The notes under the pieces were generated by a model. It was given only the letters and a program-made list of their open reading frames with translations. It had not been told where the DNA came from and searched no databases. Positions 1 through 5,940 of a stretch of DNA of 6,389 bases are shown here, piece by piece. Within the stretch, counting starts at the first letter, position 1; each line of letters begins with the position of its first letter. The position numbers were made by a program, and so were the translations under genes. This stretch comes from Fretibacterium sp. Lineage in GTDB: Bacteria > Synergistota > Synergistia > Synergistales > Aminobacteriaceae. The stretch spans positions 1 to 6,389 of the forward strand of contig JAEEGY010000066.1 in NCBI GenBank assembly GCA_016280565.1, given 5' to 3'.

Positions 1-32
1 ACATCCTTAAGCCCGTTCTGCATCCTCATCAT
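1..32 (-). CDS. 5' end of a divergent gene, product unknown (partial)
   Basis: Read on the minus strand, a strong purine-rich ribosome binding site (AGGGAGG, complement of 38-44) stands just before two consecutive ATG codons at 32-30 and 29-27. The frame then reads MMRMQNGLKD and leaves the window without a stop. Spacing is 5 bases to the first ATG and 8 to the second, so the second may be the real start. A TATAAT hexamer on the same strand (65-60) lies suitably upstream. Only ten residues are visible, so no family can be assigned. The case rests on the binding site, start codon and promoter together. Its neighbour hppA is transcribed away from it and the two share a regulatory region. Confidence 0.45.
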   Translation of the reverse strand, partial: MMRMQNGLKD

Positions 33-59
33 GTCCCCCTCCCTGGTGTCATTATCGTC

Positions 60-86
60 ATTATATCATGAGGACCCGCTGCACAA
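60..86 (-). promoter_or_regulatory. Sigma70-like promoter for the divergent minus-strand gene
   Basis: A perfect TATAAT -10 lies on the minus strand at 65-60. The best -35 candidate is TTGTGC at 86-81, which matches only three of six positions and gives a short 15-base spacer. Transcription would begin near position 53, giving a leader of about 20 bases before the ATG at 32. The -10 is convincing and the -35 is weak, so an activator might be needed. That last point is inference. Confidence 0.45.
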
Positions 87-88
87 GC

Positions 89-109
89 CTGTGATCACCG
101 GCATCACAG
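89..109. promoter_or_regulatory. Dyad-symmetric operator candidate 1 (7-7-7)
   Basis: CTGTGAT (89-95) and ATCACAG (103-109) form a perfect 7-base inverted repeat around a 7-base centre. The site lies between the two divergent promoters and is not transcribed from either predicted start, which favours a protein-binding site over an RNA hairpin. The half-sites TGTGA/TCACA are those of the CRP family, but the spacing is 9 bases instead of the canonical 6. A normal CRP site is therefore not supported and the binding protein is unknown. Confidence 0.45.
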
Positions 110-128
110 ATACGCAGAGGCGGTATCT
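108..128. promoter_or_regulatory. Dyad-symmetric operator candidate 2 (6-9-6)
   Basis: AGATAC (108-113) and GTATCT (123-128) form a perfect 6-base inverted repeat around 9 bases. It abuts the first dyad with a 2-base overlap and has the same 21-base span. The centres are 19 bases apart, close to two helical turns. The half-site sequence differs from that of the first dyad. A 6-base repeat can occur by chance, so confidence is lower. Confidence 0.3.
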
Positions 129-157
129 CCATTTCCCTTCCTCATCCTGCGTCAACC

Positions 158-186
158 TTGGCCCCCCGGCGCGGATAGGCTATAAT
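158..186 (+). promoter_or_regulatory. hppA: Sigma70-like promoter for hppA
   Basis: A -35 candidate TTGGCC (158-163, four of six matches) is followed after exactly 17 bases by a perfect TATAAT -10 (181-186). Transcription would start near 193 and give a leader of about 60 bases before the GTG start at 252. The position downstream of the dyad sites at 89-128 fits control from upstream. Confidence 0.65.
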
Positions 187-189
187 CTT

Positions 190-216
190 GGGGAGGGACT
201 CTCCCCCGGGGTGAGT
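190..216 (+). promoter_or_regulatory. Alternative hairpins at the 5' end of the hppA leader
   Basis: GGGGAG (190-195) can pair with CTCCCC (201-206). Alternatively ACTC (198-201) and CCC (203-205) can pair with GGG (209-211) and GAGT (213-216) across one T-T mismatch. Both use bases 198-206, so they exclude each other. The hairpin lies at the predicted transcription start and could affect mRNA stability. No U-run follows, so it is not a terminator. No riboswitch class is recognised. Confidence 0.3.
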
Positions 217-251
217 CTGTCGAAGATTATTTATATAGGAGGTTTTTTGCT

Positions 252-2336
252 GTGTGGATCTTTCTCGTTATCGTGACCGGGGCTGCAGGTGCCCTGGCGG
301 GCTTTTATGCCTGGACGGTCTTCCAGAAACTTCTGGAGAACCAGATCGGGCATCCAAGGGTCAAAGAGCTTTCAAACATCATCCATGGCGGGGCCATGGC
401 CTTTTTGAAGAAGGAGTACACCTGGCTTGCGCCGTTCGTGGCGGTGGTGGCCATCCTGCTGGTGGCCTGCCTTGGGATCGGGGCCGCGTTTGCCTTCATC
501 CTCGGCGCGCTGTGCAGCGGCACGGCCGGCTATATCGGAATGCACGTGGCCACCCAGGCCAACGGCCGCACCACCTTCGCCGCGTATGACAACAAGGGCG
601 GCAAGGCGGCGGGCAGCGCCCTGGAGGCGGCCTTCTCCGGCGGCAGCATCGTCGGCATGGTCGTCGTGGGGCTGGGGCTTCTGGGCCTCGCCATCGCGTA
701 CCTCTTCCTCAACGACGTGAACACCCTCACGGCCTTCGGCATGGGCGCCAGCAGCATCGCCCTCTTTGCCCGTGTGGGCGGCGGCATTTACACCAAGGCC
801 GCGGACGTGGGCGCGGACCTTGTCGGCAAGGTGGAGGCCGGCATCCCTGAGGATGACCCCCGCAACCCCGCCGTCATCGCGGACAACGTGGGCGACAACG
901 TGGGCGACATCGCTGGTATGGGAGCGGACCTGTTTGAGTCCTATGTGAACTCCATCCTGGCCGCCATGGCCATCGGCGCGGTCTATACCTTCACCCCCGG
1001 CGTGGCGGACAGCAACCTGGGGCTGTGGGGCATCGGCTATCCGCTGTTCCTCGCTGCGTGGGGCATCGTGTCCTCCATCATCGGCTGCATGATGATCTCC
1101 CGCAAGGCTCTCTTCGCCAACCAGATCGTGAACGTGTTCCGCCTGATCCCCGGCATGGGCAAGGTCATGGACCGCATCGATGAGGGCGACGCCGCCTTTG
1201 CGCTGCGGGTCGGCACCTTCGTCGCCGGCGGCCTGATGATCCTGGGGACGCTGATCCTGAGCATCCTCTTCTTCTTCTCCAACTGCTTCAACGTGTTCCT
1301 GTCCGTCACGTCGGGCGTCCTGGCCGGCATCCTGATCGGCTACGTCACCGAGGTCTATACCTCCGGCGACTACAAGTTCGTCAAGAATGTGGCCGAGTCC
1401 TCCCAGAAGGGCGGCGCGGCGCTGGTGATCCTGTCCGGCCTGTCGCTGGGCATGCAGTCCACCGGCATCCCCGTCATCCTGATCTGCCTCTCCACCCTCA
1501 TCAGCTACTACCTGGCCGGGATGTTCGGCGTGGCCGTGGCGGCCGTGGGTATGCTCTCCATTACGGGCATCTCCCTCAGCGTTGACGCCTACGGGCCCAT
1601 CGCGGACAACGCCGGCGGCATCGCGGAGATGAGCGAGCTGCCCGAGGACGTGCGCAAGATCACCGACCACCTGGACGCCATCGGCAACACCACCGCTGCC
1701 ATGGGCAAGGGCCTGGCTATCGGCTCCGCGGCGCTCACCGCGCTGGCGCTGTTCGTCGCCTACTCTCAGGCCGCCCACATTGAGAAGATCGACATCATGA
1801 ACCCCTACGTCATCGTCGGGCTCCTCATCGGCGGAATGCTGCCCTTCATCTTCTGCGCCCTGTCCATCGACGCGGTGCGCAAGGCAGCGCAGTCCATGGT
1901 CGAGGAGGTCCGCCGTCAGTTCCACGAGATCGTGGGCATCATGGAGGGCACGGGCAAGCCGGAGTACGAGAAGTGCATCGCCATCTCCACGCACTCCGCC
2001 CTCACTCAGATGATCGTCCCCGGCGTGCTGGCCATCCTGGTCCCGGTGCTGGTGGGCTTCATCCTCGGCAAGGAGGCCCTGGGCGGCCTGCTGGGCGGCT
2101 CCATCGTCACGGGCGTCATGATGGCGATCTTCATGTCCAACTCCGGCGGCGCGTGGGACAACGCCAAGAAGTACATCGAGGAGGGCAACTTCGGCGGCAA
2201 GGGCTCTGAGAACCACGCCGCGGCCGTCGTGGGCGACACGGTGGGCGATCCCTTCAAGGACACCGCCGGCCCCAGCCTGAACATCCTCATCAAGCTGATG
2301 ACCGTCGTTGCGCTGGTGCTGGCTCCGCTGTTCTAA
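252..2336 (+). CDS. hppA: Membrane-bound ion-translocating pyrophosphatase, K+-dependent, likely Na+-pumping
   Basis: This integral inner-membrane enzyme hydrolyses cytoplasmic pyrophosphate and pumps Na+ or H+ outward. The 694 residues match the family length, and the protein is almost entirely hydrophobic helices joined by the conserved cytoplasmic loops. The substrate site shows [11 protein letters not shown] (185-195), [20 protein letters not shown] (200-219), [16 protein letters not shown] (630-645) and [10 protein letters not shown] (661-670), with the Mg-binding aspartates and the lysines in place. [10 protein letters not shown] (478-487) carries Ala482 and Gly485, the pattern of K+-dependent enzymes; K+-independent ones have Lys and Thr there. 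Glu229 in DLFESYV occupies the gate position typical of Na+-transporting members, although dual Na+/H+ pumping cannot be excluded. The GTG start is chosen because AGGAGG (237-242) lies 9 bases before it and the first transmembrane helix begins at once. It is probably monocistronic. Confidence 0.97.
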   Translation: MWIFLVIVTGAAGALAGFYAWTVFQKLLENQIGHPRVKELSNIIHGGAMAFLKKEYTWLAPFVAVVAILLVACLGIGAAFAFILGALCSGTAGYIGMHVATQANGRTTFAAYDNKGGKAAGSALEAAFSGGSIVGMVVVGLGLLGLAIAYLFLNDVNTLTAFGMGASSIALFARVGGGIYTKAADVGADLVGKVEAGIPEDDPRNPAVIADNVGDNVGDIAGMGADLFESYVNSILAAMAIGAVYTFTPGVADSNLGLWGIGYPLFLAAWGIVSSIIGCMMISRKALFANQIVNVFRLIPGMGKVMDRIDEGDAAFALRVGTFVAGGLMILGTLILSILFFFSNCFNVFLSVTSGVLAGILIGYVTEVYTSGDYKFVKNVAESSQKGGAALVILSGLSLGMQSTGIPVILICLSTLISYYLAGMFGVAVAAVGMLSITGISLSVDAYGPIADNAGGIAEMSELPEDVRKITDHLDAIGNTTAAMGKGLAIGSAALTALALFVAYSQAAHIEKIDIMNPYVIVGLLIGGMLPFIFCALSIDAVRKAAQSMVEEVRRQFHEIVGIMEGTGKPEYEKCIAISTHSALTQMIVPGVLAILVPVLVGFILGKEALGGLLGGSIVTGVMMAIFMSNSGGAWDNAKKYIEEGNFGGKGSENHAAAVVGDTVGDPFKDTAGPSLNILIKLMTVVALVLAPLF

Positions 2337-2361
2337 CTCTGATTCAGGAAACAAATCAGCA

Positions 2362-2394
2362 AAGAGCGGGAGGTCTCCTTCCGCTCTTCGTTTT
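2362..2394 (+). terminator. Rho-independent terminator after hppA
   Basis: Bases 2362-2373 pair with 2377-2388 to form a 12-bp stem with one G-T pair and a 3-base loop. The outer stem reads AAGAGCGG/CCGCTCTT. CGTTTTAT follows at once. It lies 26 bases after the hppA stop and separates hppA from the M48 gene. Confidence 0.88.
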
Positions 2395-2421
2395 ATACTT
2401 ACGGACAAAGGAGGGTTTGAG

Positions 2422-3198
2422 ATGAGAGCAAAAAAACGATGGATTGCGTTCCTGATAACCTTTGCGCTGTCGGTGGCCGGTGGGCTCCCCGCCTGGGGGG
2501 AGATCAGCCGGGAGGTCGTGGAGAGGGCGTGGAAACGCATCGCCACAACAGATGGCTTCAAGGTCGTCTCCATCAACTATGAGAGCGACACCGCTCCCAA
2601 CGCCTGGGTGAAGTTCAAGTCTCAGGACGACTTCAGCGTCCACGTGACGGCGGGCCTGATGAAGATCCTCAACCATGAGGAGGAGATCGCCGGGGTGCTG
2701 GGACATGAGATCGGCCATGTCCGCTGCGGGCACTACAACGAGGGTGTGCAGCGCAACGTGGGCTGGACCATCCTCGGGACGATCCTGAGCCGCCAGGGTG
2801 GGCTGGCCCAGGCTGCGGGGACCATCGGGATGAACCTGGCCGAGAGCGGCTTCAGCCGCGGGCAGGAGGTGGAGGCCGACGACTACGGCACGGACCTCCT
2901 GGTCAAGGCGGGCTACAGCCCCTGGGGCCTCTACAACGCCATGAAGAGTTTCAAGGACAACAACCTCGTCACCCAGCCCAACGGCTTCAACTCTCACCCG
3001 CCCACAGACCGCCGCCTTCAGCACCTCTCGGACCGGGCGAAGTCCCTTGAGAAGTCTCACTCCCAAAGGGAGCTTCCTGCCGGGGGCAAGGCGGCCGTGA
3101 AGGAAGCCCCAAAGAAGACTCCCAAGGGAAAGAAGGAAAAAGTGGACCGCGTGGCGCAGTTCCGCACCAAACCGAAGGAGCAGCCCAGGAAGAAATGA
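2422..3198 (+). CDS. Exported M48-family zinc metalloprotease
   Basis: This is a 258-residue M48 peptidase probably acting on damaged or misfolded envelope proteins. A signal peptide is visible at 1-26 (MRAKKRW, then a hydrophobic stretch ending near PAWG). There is no lipobox cysteine, unlike the lipoprotein LoiP of similar size. The zinc motif is HEIGH, with His95, Glu96 and His99. The third ligand is probably Glu149 in QEVEADDYG, the ExEAD element of the family. SHPPTDRR (191-198) is the usual C-terminal signature of M48 domains. The last 45 or so residues form a Lys/Arg-rich tail beyond the catalytic domain. The start at 2422 is preferred because AAAGGAGG (2407-2414) precedes it by 7 bases and it begins a proper signal peptide. 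The frame is open upstream to 2308, but that would run through hppA and its terminator. Its stop overlaps the next gene. No convincing promoter was found between the terminator and the start. Confidence 0.92.
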   Translation: MRAKKRWIAFLITFALSVAGGLPAWGEISREVVERAWKRIATTDGFKVVSINYESDTAPNAWVKFKSQDDFSVHVTAGLMKILNHEEEIAGVLGHEIGHVRCGHYNEGVQRNVGWTILGTILSRQGGLAQAAGTIGMNLAESGFSRGQEVEADDYGTDLLVKAGYSPWGLYNAMKSFKDNNLVTQPNGFNSHPPTDRRLQHLSDRAKSLEKSHSQRELPAGGKAAVKEAPKKTPKGKKEKVDRVAQFRTKPKEQPRKK

Positions 3199-4094
3199 GC
3201 AGTGACCTCCCTGCCCGCTGGTGGGCACAGGATGAGAAGGACGCAGTGACCTGCGGGCTCTGCTTCCGGGGCTGCCGCCTTTCGGAGGGCGCAGCGGGGG
3301 CCATAGGCCCTTTCCCAGCGGGGGCCTGCGGCGTCCGCTTCAATGTGAAGGGCAAGCTGGTGTCCCCGTGGTTGGGACGGTTCGTCTCCTGCGCCGTCGA
3401 CCCCATCGAAAAGAAGCCCCTGTCCCACTGGCGGGCAGGGAGCTTTATTTATTCTCTGGGGAGCGTGGGATGCACCATGGACTGCCCCTTCTGCCAAAAT
3501 CACACCATCGCCAGGCCAGACAGGCACGTTTTCCGTTCGTTCGGCTCCGTGCCGTTCCTGCCGCCGGAGGCACTGGTGCGCGAGGTGCGGGAGCTGGGGC
3601 TGGAGTCCGTCGCCTTCACCTACAACGAGCCCACGCTCCAGGCGGAGTATGTCCTTGAGGCCGCGCCGCTCCTCCGCGAGGCGGGGATTGCGTTGGTGCT
3701 GGTTACCAACGGCGCGCTGTCACCGGCGGCGGCCCGTGACCTGCTGCCCTGGGTGGACGCCGCGAACATCGACCTCAAGGCCTTCACACCGGAGGGATAC
3801 CGGCGTCTGGGCGGGGACCTGGAGGCCGTGAAGGGCACCATCACCGCCTGGGTGCAGGGAGGCGTACACGTGGAGCTGACGAACCTCGTGGTCCCGAAAC
3901 TGACCGACGACCGGGAGAGCTTTGCCGCGATGGTGGATTGGATCGCCGCTCTCTCGCCGGACATCCCTCTGCATATCTCGCGCTATTTTCCCCGGCGAGA
4001 TCACAGGGAGCCCCCCACGGATATTGGCCTGCTTCATGACTTTGCCGCCATCGCGCGGGGGCATCTGTCCCGCGTCCGTTTGGGGAATGTGTGA
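3195..4094 (+). CDS. amrS: AmmeMemoRadiSam-type radical SAM protein (AmrS), C-terminally short
   Basis: This is a radical SAM enzyme of the PflA-like group, named for its frequent association with AMMECR1 and MEMO domain proteins. Its reaction is not well established. The 4Fe-4S motif is Cys93, Cys97 and Cys100 in GCTMDCPFC. An N-terminal cysteine cluster (Cys20, Cys23, Cys27, Cys45 in CGLCFRGC and GACGVR) is typical of the family, as are DPIEKKPL, AFTYNEPT (140-147), NIDLKAF (191-197), VELTNLVVP and HISRYFP (260-266). The protein is 299 residues. Family members, as I recall them, usually run about 330-350, continuing after GNV into a PGHxGENTYC-like tail with more cysteines. Here the stop comes directly after GNV and no reading frame downstream resembles that tail. 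The ATG overlaps the M48 stop (ATGA), with a weak AGGAAG site just before it, so translational coupling is likely. No AMMECR1 or MEMO gene is in the window. Confidence 0.9.
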   Translation: MSSDLPARWWAQDEKDAVTCGLCFRGCRLSEGAAGAIGPFPAGACGVRFNVKGKLVSPWLGRFVSCAVDPIEKKPLSHWRAGSFIYSLGSVGCTMDCPFCQNHTIARPDRHVFRSFGSVPFLPPEALVREVRELGLESVAFTYNEPTLQAEYVLEAAPLLREAGIALVLVTNGALSPAAARDLLPWVDAANIDLKAFTPEGYRRLGGDLEAVKGTITAWVQGGVHVELTNLVVPKLTDDRESFAAMVDWIAALSPDIPLHISRYFPRRDHREPPTDIGLLHDFAAIARGHLSRVRLGNV

Positions 4095-4116
4095 AATACA
4101 GCAGTTATCAAAAAAT

Positions 4117-4135
4117 ATTAATGATAATCATAAAT
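4117..4135. promoter_or_regulatory. Fur-box-like palindrome
   Basis: The 19 bases from 4117 match the classical Fur consensus GATAATGATAATCATTATC at 14 positions by hand count. The match includes an unbroken run of 13 bases (4119-4131) and a perfect ATGAT-A-ATCAT dyad. It begins 22 bases after the amrS stop and lies about 270 bases before the Do start, unusually far upstream for a repressor site. No good promoter overlaps it on either strand. AT-rich sequence makes chance matches easier, so this is a candidate only. Confidence 0.35.
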
Positions 4136-4312
4136 AGCAAGCGAATATATATGTCACTTATGCCGGCCTGCTGCGTTTTTTGCTGAACGCTATAGGCAGC
4201 GACAACAATAAACTTCTTCCAGAATATCGACATTACTGGTGCAAGGCTCCTCCGGGGGGGGCGCACTATTTTTCCCATGTTTTTTCGGATAGCCCCTTCC
4301 GTAAAAAATGGC

Positions 4313-4341
4313 ATGAAGGAAAAACCGTCCGAGATTACAAT
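4313..4341 (+). promoter_or_regulatory. Weak promoter candidate for the Do protease
   Basis: TACAAT (4336-4341) matches the -10 consensus at five of six positions. Seventeen bases upstream is ATGAAG (4313-4318), which matches the -35 consensus at only three. Transcription would start near 4348, inside the hairpin at 4344-4360, leaving a leader of about 55 bases. I saw no better candidate in the gap. Confidence 0.3.
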
Positions 4342-4343
4342 AT

Positions 4344-4360
4344 CCTCATCATCGATGAGG
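4344..4360. promoter_or_regulatory. Short perfect inverted repeat before the Do protease
   Basis: CCTCATC (4344-4350) and GATGAGG (4354-4360) are perfect inverted repeats with a 3-base loop. No T-run follows, so it is not an intrinsic terminator. Just downstream of the candidate -10, it could be an operator or a structure at the mRNA 5' end. The sequence does not decide between these. Confidence 0.35.
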
Positions 4361-4403
4361 CAGTGTCGTTTCCTGCCAGTTACCTTTTACGGAGGTGTTT
4401 TGA

Positions 4404-5876
4404 ATGTGGAACTGCGTTAAAAATCATCGGAGGATGTTGGGGCTGGTCCTGGCTTTTGCGCTTGCGCTGGGAATGATGAGCAGCACGGCGGCGCTGGCGG
4501 TGTCGTCCTCTGCGTCGAACCCCATCGTCGGCATCGTGAAGAAGGCCTCTCCGGCCGTGGTGAACATCGACGTGGAGACCAAGGCCCGGCGTTCAATGTC
4601 GCCCTTCCCCTTTGACGACGACCCCATCTTCCGCCACTTCTTCGGCGATGCGTTCAAGGACTTCACCCGCTCTGTGCCCATGAAGGGCCGCGGGTCCGGC
4701 TTCATCGTCACGAAGGACGGCCAGATCCTCACCAACAATCACGTCGTGGACGGCGTGGACAAGATCACGGTGTCCGTCCTGATGGCGGACGGCAGCAAGA
4801 AGACCTACCCGGCCCGGGTGCTGGGCAACGACCCCACCTATGACCTGGCGGTCATCAAGATCGACCCCGACGGCGACCTGCCCATCCTGACGCTGGGGGA
4901 TTCGGACGAGGTGGAGCCCGGCGAGTGGGTGGTGGCCATCGGCAACCCCTACGGCTTTGAGCACTCCGTGACGGCGGGCGTCATCTCGGCCAAGGACCGC
5001 AGCATCCACGCCCAGGACGTCAACTTCGACGGCTTCCTGCAGACGGACGCGGCCATCAACCCCGGCAACAGCGGCGGCCCCCTGCTGAACATGGACGGCC
5101 AGGTGGTGGGCATCAACACGGCCATCATCCCCTACGCCCAGGGACTTGGGTTCGCTATCCCCGTCAACATGGCCAAGGAGGTCATGAACGACCTCGTCTC
5201 CTTCGGCAAAGTGAAGCGCGGCTGGCTGGGTGTCTCCATCCAGAAGGTGACGCCTGAGATCGCCAGGGCCTACGGCGTGAAGGGAGAAAACGGGGCCATC
5301 GTCAGCGACGTGTTTGCGGACTCCGCCGCAGAGAGGGCCGGCGTCCGGCGCGGAGACGTCGTTGTGGAGATCAACGGCGAAAAGGTCAAGGACGTCAACT
5401 GGTTCGTCCAGAAGGTGCGTAACCTGGCCCCCGGTTCCACAGCCACGCTTGTGGTTATGCGCGAGGGACGGAAGGTGACGCTGAAGGTCAAGCTGGACGA
5501 GCGTCCGGACTCCGCGGACGGCAAGGGGGGCAAAACGCCCCGCGGTCCGCGCGGCGGTGACAATGGCAAGACCAGCGATGCCCTGGATGACTTTGGCATC
5601 AAAGAGGTTGCCCCTGTAACGAGCGGCCTGCGGCGGCAGTACCGGCTTGATGCCAACGCAGAGGGCCTGGTGATTATCGAAGTGGACGCCGGCTCCCCGG
5701 CGGGGGGTGCGGGCATCCGCGAAGGGGATCTTCTGCACCAGGTCAACGGCCGTGACGTCCGGAACCTTGAGGACCTGAAGAAGGCCATGCGGGACGGGGG
5801 AGATTCCGTCGTCCTGATGATTGGGCGCGAGGGCAGCACCTTCATCGTTGCGCTGAAGAAGGAAGGCAAGGATTAA
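4404..5876 (+). CDS. htrA: Do/HtrA-family periplasmic serine endoprotease with two PDZ domains
   Basis: This is an exported chymotrypsin-fold protease and probable chaperone that degrades misfolded envelope proteins. Its 490 residues suit the two-PDZ Do family (DegP/DegQ). A signal peptide covers 1-32 (basic NHRR, a hydrophobic core, then ALA before the cut near Val33). The LA-loop-like segment FPFDDDPIFRHFFGD precedes the catalytic domain. The triad is complete: His113 in TNNHVV, Asp147 in TYDLAVIK and Ser223 in NPGNSGGPL. PDZ1 spans about 271-365, starting at KRGWLGV. A Gly-, Lys- and Asp-rich linker follows at about 366-400, then PDZ2 at about 400-487 with its SGLRRQ binding-loop region. 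The ATG is supported by GGAGG (4391-4395) 8 bases upstream. Methionine 11 is a possible later start but would lose the basic n-region. DegP, DegQ and MucD cannot be told apart here. It is followed by its own terminator. Confidence 0.95.
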   Translation: MWNCVKNHRRMLGLVLAFALALGMMSSTAALAVSSSASNPIVGIVKKASPAVVNIDVETKARRSMSPFPFDDDPIFRHFFGDAFKDFTRSVPMKGRGSGFIVTKDGQILTNNHVVDGVDKITVSVLMADGSKKTYPARVLGNDPTYDLAVIKIDPDGDLPILTLGDSDEVEPGEWVVAIGNPYGFEHSVTAGVISAKDRSIHAQDVNFDGFLQTDAAINPGNSGGPLLNMDGQVVGINTAIIPYAQGLGFAIPVNMAKEVMNDLVSFGKVKRGWLGVSIQKVTPEIARAYGVKGENGAIVSDVFADSAAERAGVRRGDVVVEINGEKVKDVNWFVQKVRNLAPGSTATLVVMREGRKVTLKVKLDERPDSADGKGGKTPRGPRGGDNGKTSDALDDFGIKEVAPVTSGLRRQYRLDANAEGLVIIEVDAGSPAGGAGIREGDLLHQVNGRDVRNLEDLKKAMRDGGDSVVLMIGREGSTFIVALKKEGKD

Positions 5877-5895
5877 CAGCGTTTATGGCAACATC

Positions 5896-5921
5896 AAGGC
5901 GGAGCATGGCTCCGCCTTTTT
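5896..5921 (+). terminator. Rho-independent terminator after the Do protease
   Basis: GGCGGAGC (5898-5905) pairs perfectly with GCTCCGCC (5909-5916) around an ATG loop. Two further A-T pairs are possible, and five T (5917-5921) follow. It lies 19 bases after the Do stop and just before the serpin's ribosome binding site. Serpin expression would therefore rely on readthrough or on a promoter I cannot see. Confidence 0.88.
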
Positions 5922-5940
5922 CCGATTGGAGGAATGATCT

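Larger units (their letters stand above)
4095..4403. other. AT-rich intergenic region between amrS and the Do protease
   Basis: This 309-base gap is visibly richer in A and T than the genes beside it. A frame opening at a TTG (4180) runs through it into the Do gene, but it has no ribosome binding site and no recognisable motif, so I do not call a gene. A minus-strand frame at 4108-4314 is equally unconvincing. The region contains a Fur-box-like palindrome, an 8-G run (4254-4261), a weak promoter candidate and a hairpin. I found no clear terminator for amrS. The only candidate is a weak stem at 4246-4262 with G-T pairs before a T-rich stretch. Confidence 0.7.

Noticed and set aside
89..109. 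A canonical CRP/FNR binding site
   Set aside because: The TGTGA and TCACA arms are present, but 9 bases separate them instead of 6, so the geometry is wrong for that family.
31..276. An 81-codon plus-strand frame upstream of hppA
   Set aside because: It crosses the hppA promoter, leader and ribosome binding site and overlaps the hppA start. It has no ribosome binding site of its own and no recognisable protein features.
2394..2399. TATACT as a -10 box for the M48 gene
   Set aside because: No -35 lies at a proper distance, the site sits in the T-run of the hppA terminator, and transcription would start inside the ribosome binding site.
2308..2421. An upstream extension of the M48 protease
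   Set aside because: It would start inside hppA, run through the terminator hairpin and bury the signal peptide. The ATG at 2422 has a strong ribosome binding site.
372..2576. A 734-codon minus-strand open frame covering nearly all of hppA
   Set aside because: It mirrors hppA codon use: high GC at third positions removes stops from one antisense frame. The product is an improbable His/Asp/Gly/Ala-rich sequence, and hppA itself is unmistakable.
4180..4476. A 98-codon frame from a TTG in the gap before the Do protease
   Set aside because: No ribosome binding site, a rare start, overlap with the Do signal-peptide region in another frame, and no family resemblance.
4593..5738. A 381-codon minus-strand open frame opposite the Do protease
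   Set aside because: The same codon-bias shadow effect, with low-complexity His/Val/Asp-rich composition, opposite a gene with a full catalytic triad.
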